Shown here in pieces: positions 9,336 to 17,482 of a stretch of DNA of 64,000 bases. The position numbers and the translations under genes are program-made. This stretch comes from Corynebacterium freiburgense. GTDB lineage: Bacteria > Actinomycetota > Actinomycetes > Mycobacteriales > Mycobacteriaceae. Location of the stretch: the NCBI RefSeq assembly GCF_030408815.1, contig NZ_CP047355.1, forward strand, positions 744,001 through 808,000. The letters run 5' to 3'. The notes beneath the pieces were generated by a model. The model ran no database searches, had not been told where the DNA came from, and saw only the letters and a program-made list of their open reading frames with translations. Numbering within the stretch: position 1 is the stretch's first letter; every line of letters begins with the position of its first letter.

Positions 9336-9423
9336 AAAAGCGATATAAGGTACGGAAGTGTTAGAATCTACGACCGGCGTTTCGGCGTCGTCATAGGGGG
9401 AGATTGTATTAAGCTTCAGCTCT

Positions 9424-10251
9424 GTGGAATCAATCTTTCTATCTGACCCTACAGACCCGCGGCTCGACGATATTCGGAACTTGAATCACTCGAACTTACG
9501 GTCTGATCTGCCTGGTGGCAAGGGCTTGGTCATAGGGGAGGGGCCACTTGTAATCTCGCGGCTCCTCGAATCGCGTTTTCCTGTTCGAATGATCGTAGGT
9601 TTTGGCGCAAAGCTCGAGAGCTTCCTCGAAACCTACGGTGATCCTGGGGTTCCGGTGTATGAGGTAACTCGGGAAACATTAGCCAAGGTCGCTGGGTTTG
9701 ATATGCACCGAGGGCTGGTAGCAGCGGCGGACCGCGCGCCGTCGTTAAGTGTCGAAGAAGTAATTGAACGTGCGAACACTGTTGTGATCCTCGAAGGGGT
9801 CGGAAATCATGAGAACGTTGGTGCGTTGTTTCGCAATGCCGCCGGCCTGGGTGTTGACGCAATTTTGTTCGGTGCTGGGTGTGCGGATCCGTTGTATCGC
9901 CGAGTGGTTAGAGTTTCCATGGGGCATGTTCTTCGCTTACCATTCGCACACCTGGGCGGCACAACAACGACCTGGCAGCGTAGTCTTGAACTGCTGAAAG
10001 GACGCGGATTCCACTTGGTCTCGCTTACCCCGAACACCAAAACAACGCTGTCCGAAGCGCTGACTCCTGTATCGAACAAACCGGTGGGGTTGCTTGTAGG
10101 TGCCGAGGGCCCGGGGTTAACTGAGCACGCGATGCGAGCCACAGATATTCGAGCATGTATTCCCATGAGTGAGGGGACTGATTCGCTGAATCTTGCCACT
10201 GCCGCCGCAATTGCGTTCTATGAGCGGATGAAGTCCATGGCGCCGGAATGA
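9424..10251 (+). CDS. SPOUT (TrmH/SpoU-type) RNA 2'-O-methyltransferase
   Basis: A 275-residue S-adenosylmethionine-dependent methyltransferase of tRNA or rRNA ribose. The N-terminal substrate-binding domain (1-115) is followed by a trefoil-knot SPOUT domain with the three family motifs: GVGNHENVGALFRNAAGLGVDA, LLVGAEGPGLT, and IPMSEGTDSLNLATAAAIAFYE. A GTG start is used; no ATG fits the N-terminus. The target nucleotide is not predictable from this sequence. Confidence 0.9.
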   Translation: MESIFLSDPTDPRLDDIRNLNHSNLRSDLPGGKGLVIGEGPLVISRLLESRFPVRMIVGFGAKLESFLETYGDPGVPVYEVTRETLAKVAGFDMHRGLVAAADRAPSLSVEEVIERANTVVILEGVGNHENVGALFRNAAGLGVDAILFGAGCADPLYRRVVRVSMGHVLRLPFAHLGGTTTTWQRSLELLKGRGFHLVSLTPNTKTTLSEALTPVSNKPVGLLVGAEGPGLTEHAMRATDIRACIPMSEGTDSLNLATAAAIAFYERMKSMAPE

Positions 10252-10262
10252 CGCTGAGTTCC

Positions 10263-10922
10263 TCACGCGCCGTGTCCAGGTCCGCCATTTAAATAACCGA
10301 ATGATTTTGCGAGTTTCAAGGCGAGGACGGTGCGGTCGGCGGCATCGAGTTTTCGTAATAGATGAGACACATGATTCTTCACCGTTCCCTCGGCGAGGAA
10401 GAGTTGCGCCGCGATCTGCTTGTTGTTCGCCCCCTGCGCGACCAGCTCGGCTACAGCGCGTTCTGCCCGGGTGAGCGTCATAATGCCACGTACTTTTGAA
10501 GTGCCAGAATTGCGTCTATGTACGATTCGCGCGATGCGGGGATCGAGGACAATTCCGCCTTCAGCGGCCGCTTGAATTGCCTCGAATAAGTGTTCTGCGG
10601 AGACGTCTTTGAGTAAATAGCCAGCGGCCCCGGCGTCGATAAGCGAGCGCACCAGGGAAGCATCGTCGAAGGTGGTGAGTACGAGCACCGGCACCTCTGG
10701 GTGGAGGCGTGCGCATTCGGTGACCACGGCGAGACCGTCAAAGCCAGGCATGACCGCGTCTGTTACCACTACATCGGGCTGGTGTTCGTTTATTAGCTTG
10801 GATACTTCCCGGCCATCGGTGGTTGTGGCAACCACATCGCATCCGTCGATGGTTTCGAAGATAAGCGAAAGTCCGCGGAGCATTAAAGCATGGTCATCTA
10901 CCAGGATGATTCGTTTGGTCAT
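10263..10922 (-). CDS. Two-component response regulator, NarL/LuxR family
   Basis: A 219-residue regulator. The receiver domain (1-120) has the acidic pair Asp 9/Asp 10, phospho-acceptor Asp 55 (VVTDAVMPG) and the conserved Lys in GYLLKD. The C-terminal LuxR-type helix-turn-helix (about 150-212) contains LTRAERAVAELVAQGANNKQIA and GTVKNHVSHLLRKL. Its start overlaps the sensor kinase stop (ATGA), so the two are one operon and a cognate pair. The 13-base word GCTTATCGACGCC lies inside it (10632-10644), encoding SLIDAG. The signal sensed is unknown. Confidence 0.94.
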   Translation of the reverse strand: MTKRIILVDDHALMLRGLSLIFETIDGCDVVATTTDGREVSKLINEHQPDVVVTDAVMPGFDGLAVVTECARLHPEVPVLVLTTFDDASLVRSLIDAGAAGYLLKDVSAEHLFEAIQAAAEGGIVLDPRIARIVHRRNSGTSKVRGIMTLTRAERAVAELVAQGANNKQIAAQLFLAEGTVKNHVSHLLRKLDAADRTVLALKLAKSFGYLNGGPGHGA

Positions 10923-12127
10923 GCAACACCTACCGGTACCGAAATTTTCAACAAAAAGCCATTCTCAATGCCGCCGTGATCTACCACTTCAACATGTCCG
11001 CCGAGTTCGGCTACGCGTTCGTGCAAGGAGCGCAGTCCGAAACCAAGGGATGGGGCAGTATTGCCAGTACCGTTGTCAGCGAACGACAGGGTGCCATCCT
11101 CGGTGAACTCTATGACCACGCGGTCTGCCCCGGAGTGCCGGACTGTATTAGTCAGCGCTTCTTGGGTAGCGGCGAGTAATACGCGTTCGACTTCATGGTC
11201 GAGTTGTAATTCCGAGGGGGCATGCACCTGTACATCAAGGCCCGTCGAGGCGAAAGAATCACCGATTTTGCGCAAGGTGTCTACAAAACCACCAGATTCA
11301 AGTTGCACGGGATGGATGGCGCGAACGACGGTGCGCATTTCGTCGAGGGCGTCGATAACGCTTTCCTTTGCGTGCACAACTTCTTCCTTCGCTCGCTCGG
11401 GTGTGCTATCCCAGGAACGTTCCGCAAATTCTAGTGACATGCTCACGGATGTAAGCCTGTGTCCGAGCGCGTCATGGAGAGCTGCGGCGATTCGGCTTCG
11501 TTCCTGAGCAAGTGTCAGATCGCGTAGTTGTTCGTTTGCGAGCTTCAGCTGGTGCAGCGTACGTTGTTTTTCTGCGGATTCTCGAGCGTACCGTTGTAAA
11601 AACACGGCCAGCGCTATGCTGACCGCGCCGGCGGATAATGCGAATAATGTTTCTATGAAGATGGCGCGTGCTGGTGCGCCGGAGGAAATATGGACAACGC
11701 CGATGAATAAAGCGAAAACTGCGCACACCATCAAACTTGCGGTGCGTGATACGCACATGTAGAGCACAGTTGCGGCCACCCAGATAAAGAAAATGCCCAC
11801 GGAATTACTGCTTAAAATAGAGCCCGCCATCAGCGCGGTAGCTAGCAACCAGGAGGGTAATCGCAATGGTCGCTGATTATCGACGGCGCGAACCCACAAC
11901 GTCCATGCGCTCAGTAGCAGGGGGAAACAGGCGATCTGAGCTGCGGCAAACCAAGGAACGGGCCAAGCGATCGTTAGTGCGGAAAGAAGCAGCCCTGCAA
12001 AGATAAAGAACCGCAAAAATGGGCGAGCTTCACGGGCTAACGCGTGTGGCGATTCAAGGCCACCTGGCTCGCTGTTTCGTGCGATGCAATGACGGGTCAC
12101 AATTCCAGAGTAGTGCTGGTGACCCAT
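10919..12127 (-). CDS. Sensor histidine kinase, HisKA_3 (NarX/DesK-like)
   Basis: About 400 residues: five or six transmembrane helices in the first 180, a short linker, then the dimerisation box ERSRIAAALHDALGHRLTSVSMSLE with the phosphorylated His, and a HATPase domain (ATQEALTNTVRHSGA as N box, FADNGTGN, GFGLRSLHERVAELGG). There is no extracellular sensor domain, so it probably senses through the membrane. The start is uncertain: ATG at 12139 or 12127 lies on an inverted repeat that looks like an operator, and GTG at 12100 would move it out. It is coupled to the response regulator and divergent from a CPBP protease. Confidence 0.9.
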   Translation of the reverse strand: MGHQHYSGIVTRHCIARNSEPGGLESPHALAREARPFLRFFIFAGLLLSALTIAWPVPWFAAAQIACFPLLLSAWTLWVRAVDNQRPLRLPSWLLATALMAGSILSSNSVGIFFIWVAATVLYMCVSRTASLMVCAVFALFIGVVHISSGAPARAIFIETLFALSAGAVSIALAVFLQRYARESAEKQRTLHQLKLANEQLRDLTLAQERSRIAAALHDALGHRLTSVSMSLEFAERSWDSTPERAKEEVVHAKESVIDALDEMRTVVRAIHPVQLESGGFVDTLRKIGDSFASTGLDVQVHAPSELQLDHEVERVLLAATQEALTNTVRHSGADRVVIEFTEDGTLSFADNGTGNTAPSLGFGLRSLHERVAELGGHVEVVDHGGIENGFLLKISVPVGVA

Positions 12128-12140
12128 GACCGGGGTCATG
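12089..12140. promoter_or_regulatory. Cluster of TGACC/GGTCA half-sites in a divergent promoter
   Basis: Four half-sites occur in 52 bases: GGGTCA (12094), GTGACC (12119), and the palindrome CATGACC-GG-GGTCATG at 12125-12140. They sit between the two-component operon and the CPBP gene at 12210 and are a plausible binding array for the response regulator (autoregulation plus control of the protease). Inference only. Confidence 0.4.
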
Positions 12141-12209
12141 ATTTTTTGTCTCGAAAAATGTGCCTTGAGACACTATCGCGCGTGCTTCACGCAGAAATAT
12201 TCTCGCGAT

Positions 12210-13058
12210 ATGACTACATCGTTGATTTCTTCGAATACTCACCAACCACGCATTACCCTTCGCTGGTGGGGATTGTTATTACGTGCGGTGGTGGCCCTGT
12301 TGATATTGCTCGTTGGCAATTTCCTTCGTGTTCCGCTTATGGCGTTGCCAGTGATGCGAAGTGAAAGCACACTCGGGTTGGTGGGGAACATACTGGCGCC
12401 GGTGATTACGCTTGCTGTGTGTTGGATCTTGGTGTTGCTCTGGATGAAGCACGTTGAGCGAAAACCATTTGCTAGCACAGGCTTTAGCAATTTCCGGCAG
12501 ATGCTCCCTGGTTTGCTTGGTGGCACCGCCATTGTCGCGGTTCCTACCGTTATCAGCGCGTTGATACTGTCAGCTCTCGCCGAAAACGGCACCAGCGTGC
12601 AGGAAATTAGTGGGATGAGCAGGTCCATGATTGTGTTGAGCGTCGTGTTCATCATCAGTATGTCGTTTATCCTGCAAGGCATTCCAGAGGAGCTGATCTA
12701 CCGAGGCTGGTTATTTTCCCTCACCAAAGCCCGGCCCTGGTTTACCGTCGCATGGACGACTGCTGCGTTCACCATCATTCACCTGCTTTCTCAAGGCGGA
12801 CAGCAGAACATGTGGCAGCGTGTCGAATATTTGGTCTTACCTCTAAGCATGGGACTGCTAGCTGGTGCGGTCGTTCTTCTCACCGATAATCCCTGGTATG
12901 CAGCGGGAACACACGGCGGAATGCACCTGTGCAATGGTCTACTGCCGTTGGTGTTTGCCTATAACCAACAGGGGCCGCAGGCCTGGTACATCGGTGCGTT
13001 GTGCCAGGGCGTGGTGGCGGCCGCATTGCTGGTGCTGTGGCGGCGTCGACAAGCATGA
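12210..13058 (+). CDS. CPBP family intramembrane metalloprotease
   Basis: A 282-residue membrane protein with about eight helices. The Abi/CPBP motifs are present: PEELIYRGWLFSL (motif 1, the Glu-Glu pair and Arg), FTIIHLL (motif 2 His) and GTHGGMHLCNG (later His/Asn motif). Such proteases cleave substrates in the membrane (type II CAAX prenyl endopeptidase-like), but bacterial substrates are mostly unknown. The ATG at 12210 starts ahead of a short cytoplasmic tail. It faces the two-component operon across a putative operator and converges on a second CPBP gene with only 2 bases between stops. Confidence 0.87.
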   Translation: MTTSLISSNTHQPRITLRWWGLLLRAVVALLILLVGNFLRVPLMALPVMRSESTLGLVGNILAPVITLAVCWILVLLWMKHVERKPFASTGFSNFRQMLPGLLGGTAIVAVPTVISALILSALAENGTSVQEISGMSRSMIVLSVVFIISMSFILQGIPEELIYRGWLFSLTKARPWFTVAWTTAAFTIIHLLSQGGQQNMWQRVEYLVLPLSMGLLAGAVVLLTDNPWYAAGTHGGMHLCNGLLPLVFAYNQQGPQAWYIGALCQGVVAAALLVLWRRRQA

Positions 13059-13060
13059 AG

Positions 13061-13756
13061 TTAGTGGACCAACGTGAGTACCACCAGGATTCCGCGCATC
13101 AGTTCGGGGTCGCCGAGGACGTGCACGAGTGAATGCGCCACGAGCGGCGGCAGCAGACTGCGATTGCCAGCAATATAAAGAATTGAAAGCACACTGAACA
13201 CAATTGCCGAAAATATGAATGCTTCCGGAAAGAAAGTCCAGGCAATGAAACTGTGATAGGTGGCCATGGTTAGACCGGTGAACAGCACTTGGATCCACTT
13301 GGAAACATTGGCGCGGTGTAGGCGGTTGAGAATAAAACCACGGAACGTAATTTCTTCGCCGAACGCTAACACTGGGCCAAGCAACATCATGATCGGGCGT
13401 TGCCAAGTCCATTCGAAAGGATCGGCGCCGCGAAGGTATGTCATCGAAGCCCACAACAAACCGAAAATAATTGCGATTATCCAAACTTTTGTTCCTGCTT
13501 TTGTGCGGAGCCCTAGCGCTGTAAAATCTTCACCTTCGCGGCGTCGTAAAGCAAATACAATCCCAATGAGAATTACCGCACCAACACAAAACAAAAGCCC
13601 CAGTATAAAAGCGCCCTGGACACTATCTCCCCATTGCCGAAAAACCCAAGCTGTGCCGACATTAAAACAGCCCACACCCAACACAATCCATGCAACAAAT
13701 GTCATTCCGAGGGCTTGGGACCAGGCAGTTTTTGGTGATAATCTCGTGGCGTCCAT
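13061..13756 (-). CDS. CPBP family intramembrane metalloprotease (second copy)
   Basis: A 231-residue membrane protein with about seven helices and CPBP motifs GEEITFRGFILNRLH, ATYHSF and PPLVAHSLVH. It is not a close duplicate of the preceding protease: it shares only motifs. The ATG at 13756 is preferred; an in-frame TTG lies at 13765. The two protease genes are convergent and nearly touching. Substrate unknown. Confidence 0.85.
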   Translation of the reverse strand: MDATRLSPKTAWSQALGMTFVAWIVLGVGCFNVGTAWVFRQWGDSVQGAFILGLLFCVGAVILIGIVFALRRREGEDFTALGLRTKAGTKVWIIAIIFGLLWASMTYLRGADPFEWTWQRPIMMLLGPVLAFGEEITFRGFILNRLHRANVSKWIQVLFTGLTMATYHSFIAWTFFPEAFIFSAIVFSVLSILYIAGNRSLLPPLVAHSLVHVLGDPELMRGILVVLTLVH

Positions 13757-13896
13757 ATAGTCCAATATAGCGCCGATGTTAAGAAGTTTTGTTTAAACAT
13801 TGATCGACACATCACTGTACGCTTTGGGAAATTTGAGCAATATAATAACTGCAGTAAATGTAGTCTGGCCAGCGAAGATGTGTTAGACTAGCGGAT

Positions 13897-14811
13897 ATGA
13901 AGCGGGGGAATAGCCTGACTGGTAAAACATTGGTACGCGCATCTGCAAATGTGAAATCTAGGGCGAGACAACTACAACGTAGTGCGCGGGACGACGTCCA
14001 TCAGCGACTCGCGCCTGGCACGTATGTTGACGCTGAGTACTTCGCAGGGTTGCCTCCATGGTCGCAACACGAATTGAAAGCACTTGCTGTTGGAGGAAAG
14101 GGTGTTCGAATTATTGGTGGGCATTCTGCGGCCGTACTTTGGAGGATGTGGAATATGGTGTTTACGCCGCGGCCTGTCGAATACTACCTCGTGCGTAGCC
14201 GCAAAGACGCTCCGCATTTTGGGCGACGGTTGCGCGCCCGCTTGCAGCGCGCTGAGATCGAAAACATTGGCGAAGTTTGGCTGACGTCACGGGCGCGAAC
14301 TGCGCTTGATTTGGTTCGCTTTCATACGTTCGAAGAATGCTTCATCGCGGTCTGTGGGTTGCTGGCAAATGGGGAGGTAACGCGCGAAGAACTTCGGCTA
14401 GCCGCGCAGGGTGATAAAACATTCTTGCGTATTATCGACGCTGCTGATGAAAGGGTTGAATCCCCAGCCGAGGCGTATTTCTTGGCGCAGGTTCGAAAAG
14501 AAAATTTGTTCAGTGTGTTGCCGCAGGTGTCTGTGAAGGATGCTCGCGGGGTGTTGCGCAGGCCGGATTTCGAAATTGAAAACACCAAAATTCTGATCGA
14601 AGTCTCTGGCGCTGGAAAGTATGGCGCAACTGTGGACGAACAAGAGTTCAATCTAAAGAAGGCTACGGAGCGGCTTGACGCGCTAGTCACCGCTGGCTAC
14701 ACAGTCTGGTCCTACTCTGCCAAACAGGTGTTCGCCGGGATCGCATACAGTGACGTGGTGCGGCGCCTCAATCGTTACGGGCACAACTACGCCGAGTGGC
14801 GCTCGACCTAG
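13897..14811 (+). CDS. AbiEi-like / DUF559-like solitary protein
   Basis: A 304-residue protein. The N-terminal half resembles type IV antitoxin AbiEi-like proteins of actinobacteria (RLAPGTYVDAEYFAGLP, RIIGGHSAAVLWRMW, EVWLTSRARTALDLVRFHTFEECFIAV). The C-terminal quarter looks like a DUF559/very-short-patch-repair nuclease fold (ESPAEAYFLAQVRKENL, RRPDFEIENTKILIEVSGAGKYG with Asp and Glu candidates, then Lys). No AbiEii nucleotidyltransferase is adjacent, so a toxin-antitoxin role is not supported. TAGACT at 13884 fits a -10 for a leaderless message. Family-1 repeats lie directly downstream. Confidence 0.65.
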   Translation: MKRGNSLTGKTLVRASANVKSRARQLQRSARDDVHQRLAPGTYVDAEYFAGLPPWSQHELKALAVGGKGVRIIGGHSAAVLWRMWNMVFTPRPVEYYLVRSRKDAPHFGRRLRARLQRAEIENIGEVWLTSRARTALDLVRFHTFEECFIAVCGLLANGEVTREELRLAAQGDKTFLRIIDAADERVESPAEAYFLAQVRKENLFSVLPQVSVKDARGVLRRPDFEIENTKILIEVSGAGKYGATVDEQEFNLKKATERLDALVTAGYTVWSYSAKQVFAGIAYSDVVRRLNRYGHNYAEWRST

Positions 14812-14879
14812 CGCAACCCCACCGTTGTGTATGGTGGCTGGCGGGGGCTAGGCGACATTATTTATAAGTTCGTCATCGT

Positions 14880-15045
14880 CCCCCGCCCCTTGATGTTTGC
14901 TTTTCGACGCCGCGCCCGCTGCTGCCTGCAGTTTTGGAGTTACTGACGCGCGCGCAGTCTCGCAGCTTTGAATTGTATACAATTGGTTACCTGGGTTTTG
15001 TCGCCAAAAACACCATGTTGTGGACAATTGGTGTAAAAAGCGACA
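14880..15045 (+). repeat. Family-1 intergenic repeat, single-hairpin copy
   Basis: Begins with GCTTTTCGACGCCGCGCCC at 14899, continues to the perfect palindrome AATTGTATACAATT and GGTTACCTGGG, and ends with one 47-nt hairpin at 14999-15045 (TGTCGC...ACACCA / TGGTGT...GCGACA). It is the first of two tandem copies in the 670-base gap after the AbiEi-like gene. Confidence 0.85.
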
Positions 15046-15085
15046 TCATTTATGGATCTATCACGACCCAGCGCTCATGACCCTA

Positions 15086-15316
15086 GCTTTTCGACGCCAC
15101 GCCTGCAACTGCCTGCACTTTCGGGGTTGCTGACGTGCACGCCGTCGAGAAGTATTGAATTGCGTACAATTGGTTACCTGGGTATTGTCGCCAAAAACAC
15201 CATCTTGTGGACAATTGGTGTAAAAAGCGACACCGAACCCCTTCTGAGGCCAAAATTTTGTCGCCAAATACACCAATTGGGCACAAATTGGGCACAACAT
15301 GGTGTAAAAAGCGACA
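15086..15316 (+). repeat. Family-1 intergenic repeat, two-hairpin copy with expanded loop
   Basis: The same module order as the preceding copy: GCTTTTCGACGCC at 15086, CCGTCGAGAAGTATTGAATT, AATTGCGTACAATT, hairpin 15186-15232 (47 nt), a 26-base spacer and hairpin 15259-15316 (58 nt). The last hairpin is longer because the 11-base loop segment ATTGGGCACAA is duplicated. From 15317 to 15484 I see nothing recognisable. Confidence 0.85.
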
Positions 15317-15484
15317 TTAATTATTGATCGAGCACTATTTTCAATCGATCCCCAAGCTGTGTGCACGCCAAAGGCAACGGTAACTGGACCCCAGAAGTCC
15401 CTGGCATAACAACAGCACCATTTGGCGCAATAGCCACAGGGTCCACGCAGCCACCACCGCCCAAACATCAACGCCCCAGCGGCC

Positions 15485-16342
15485 CTACTTCGGCCGGTCG
15501 ATGTGGCGGATACGCCAGCGGAGGTCTTCGGCTTTGGCTTTGAGGGTTTTGCGGAGTTCTCGGGTTTTGCGCGTTCTGAACTCACTTGCGATTGCGAGCC
15601 ATCGGCTGAGCTCGTTGGGTGGGGTGTTTTCGGGGAGCTCGTAGTCGTCGTAATCGGGGTCTGTGGATGAGAACCCCAGTTTGGTGCTGGACTGCGTCAC
15701 TAACGTTTCCAGGTCCATGGCCTGGGGTTTTACCGGAGGAATCATGCGCGGTTCGGGTCGCCCATCGATAGCGTATGCAACCACGTTGATGTCCGGGCCG
15801 TCGTCAGTAATGCCAAGCCAGCCCTGCTGCGCCGCCTTCACCAAATCGTGCGGGTGGAATGGCAGTTCGATTCCGTGCCCCTCGCCGCCCCACAGCGGTT
15901 CTTCGAACGGTTCAGGAACCCCGAAGTCTTCGTAGACGCGAGTGCGGCGTGCGCAGAGGGCGCGTTTGAGTTGTCCGGCGCGCCAGTGGGCAATGCCGCC
16001 GAGGCCAGTGTGTTCATTTACGGCGAAGACGTAGATGTCGGTGGCGGGGAGAGACTTTAATAGTCTCGGACTGAGGTTCGAAAGTTCGTGAGCTTGATCG
16101 AGGATTGTTTGTACCACGGTGACACCTGGGTAACCGCCGATATAGTACTCACCGCGGGAGGTTTTGGCGGATCGGTTCAAGGGGAACTGTCCGAAAATCG
16201 TGATCGGCCACCGCGGGTTCAGTTGTGCAAGATATTTCCGACCGAAGCCCCGGTCGGCTTTTGGTTCGGCGGCGAGTACGCGCGCGGGGTTGGCGGCGGT
16301 AACGAACCAGATGGTCACTACTGCCTGGTGGGGTGCGGGCAT
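15485..16342 (-). CDS. DUF6928-like protein
   Basis: A 285-residue protein I place tentatively in the actinobacterial DUF6928 group: a beta-rich N-terminus (TIWFVTAANPARVLAAEPKAD) with a GGYPGVTVVQTI motif near residue 70, where the family has GxFPGVSV. The C-terminal 60 residues are strongly charged and probably helical. There is no signal peptide. It follows sepH with 3 bases between stop and start, so the two are co-transcribed; a link to division is conceivable but only by context. Function unknown. Confidence 0.65.
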   Translation of the reverse strand: MPAPHQAVVTIWFVTAANPARVLAAEPKADRGFGRKYLAQLNPRWPITIFGQFPLNRSAKTSRGEYYIGGYPGVTVVQTILDQAHELSNLSPRLLKSLPATDIYVFAVNEHTGLGGIAHWRAGQLKRALCARRTRVYEDFGVPEPFEEPLWGGEGHGIELPFHPHDLVKAAQQGWLGITDDGPDINVVAYAIDGRPEPRMIPPVKPQAMDLETLVTQSSTKLGFSSTDPDYDDYELPENTPPNELSRWLAIASEFRTRKTRELRKTLKAKAEDLRWRIRHIDRPK

Positions 16343-16345
16343 GCG

Positions 16346-17272
16346 TCAGCTCCTGGGGCGCTTGGTGTTGGTGCGCACCCCGAGGAGCACGTCTTCCCAA
16401 TGTGGTGTTACTGCTTTTCGACGTCGCTTAGGCTCCGGCGTTTTCGCTGGTTGCGGCCGTATTTTCTCGTCGCTTTCGAGGATTCCATCGCCGTGCTGTT
16501 GGGGTTCCTCATTCACGATTGGGATCGGAGCGGTCTGCTCGTTGGTGGTGGGTACGTCAAAATGTGGGAGGCTGCGGACTGGTCGTGAGAACTGAGGATC
16601 GATAAGGTCTGCTGCACTAGCGTTTCGGGCGACAACGGTGGGGGAGGCTGCGGTGCCTTTGGGGTGATACGACCATTCGGCAGTGTTTTCGGATATGCCG
16701 GATTGCCAACTCACGCGAACGACCCATTGCCCGGAGGCATCTCGGTAGGAATCCCACTTGGAAGTAGTCAGGTCTATTTCGCGCGCAGCAAATGCGGTCG
16801 CCAAGATTTCCCATAGTGTGAGCGAGGCTGGACCATCATCACGCACGGGGAGGGCGCGTTTTGCCAGTTCGGCCATGCGTGATCGCTCTAAAAGAATGGG
16901 GTGGGCAAAAGGCTCGATTCGGGATTCGCGCACGCCGATGGCTTCTGCTATTTCGCTTATCGACGCCCCGCCGCGGATACGCTCTTGGATCTCGCGGGGT
17001 CGCATTGTAAGTGGGCCCGAGCGGTGTTGTTCTGGGTCCTGTTGTGGAACGGGGATTTGTTCGATTGGCGGTTCGGGAGGTGGGCTGTCGTCTGGCTCTT
17101 CGACTGGTTCTGGTGTAGCTTCCTGTGGTTCAAATGTTTGTGGGGTTGGGGCGGTAAGGATTTCTAATAGCGAATCGTCTACGGCAAGGAAGAATTGCTC
17201 GCCGGAATCCTCAGCACACAACACCAGAGATGTGGCGTTTGACTCGTGTGCGACAAGGTGCAGCTCGCGCAT
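16346..17272 (-). CDS. sepH: Septation protein SepH
   Basis: A 308-residue protein of the DUF3071/SepH family. SepH binds FtsZ and promotes its assembly at division sites in Streptomyces and mycobacteria. The N-terminal DUF3071 domain starts MRELHLVAHE, has an acidic Pro-Glu-rich insertion (about 50-90), then a helix-turn-helix-like segment (MRPREIQERIRGGASISEIAEAIGV). The disordered C-terminus ends in the conserved basic KRRRKAVTPHWEDVLLGVR motif. The ATG at 17272 matches the family start. GCTTATCGACGCC lies on the antisense strand at 16955. Confidence 0.93.
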   Translation of the reverse strand: MRELHLVAHESNATSLVLCAEDSGEQFFLAVDDSLLEILTAPTPQTFEPQEATPEPVEEPDDSPPPEPPIEQIPVPQQDPEQHRSGPLTMRPREIQERIRGGASISEIAEAIGVRESRIEPFAHPILLERSRMAELAKRALPVRDDGPASLTLWEILATAFAAREIDLTTSKWDSYRDASGQWVVRVSWQSGISENTAEWSYHPKGTAASPTVVARNASAADLIDPQFSRPVRSLPHFDVPTTNEQTAPIPIVNEEPQQHGDGILESDEKIRPQPAKTPEPKRRRKAVTPHWEDVLLGVRTNTKRPRS

Positions 17273-17482
17273 GATTCTCCTCAAAGGCTCGTAATAGCAA
17301 CGTTGTGATACACCCACTTGGGGTAGATGTATCCACAATAACGCGAATTTCTTGCTACCTGTGGGCTAAATCGCCGTCAAACCCGTAATCGATTTTGCAA
17401 GTCAGGAAATTCAATAAACTTGCCACCATGTCAGTGTTATAGATTTTGGCATGGTCGTATCAGCAAAATATTAGGAGAAACA

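Noticed and set aside
17281..17340. TGTGATACA...TGTATCCACA between sepH and the epimerase as a DtxR or LexA box
   Set aside because: It does not fit either consensus and the arms are imperfect.
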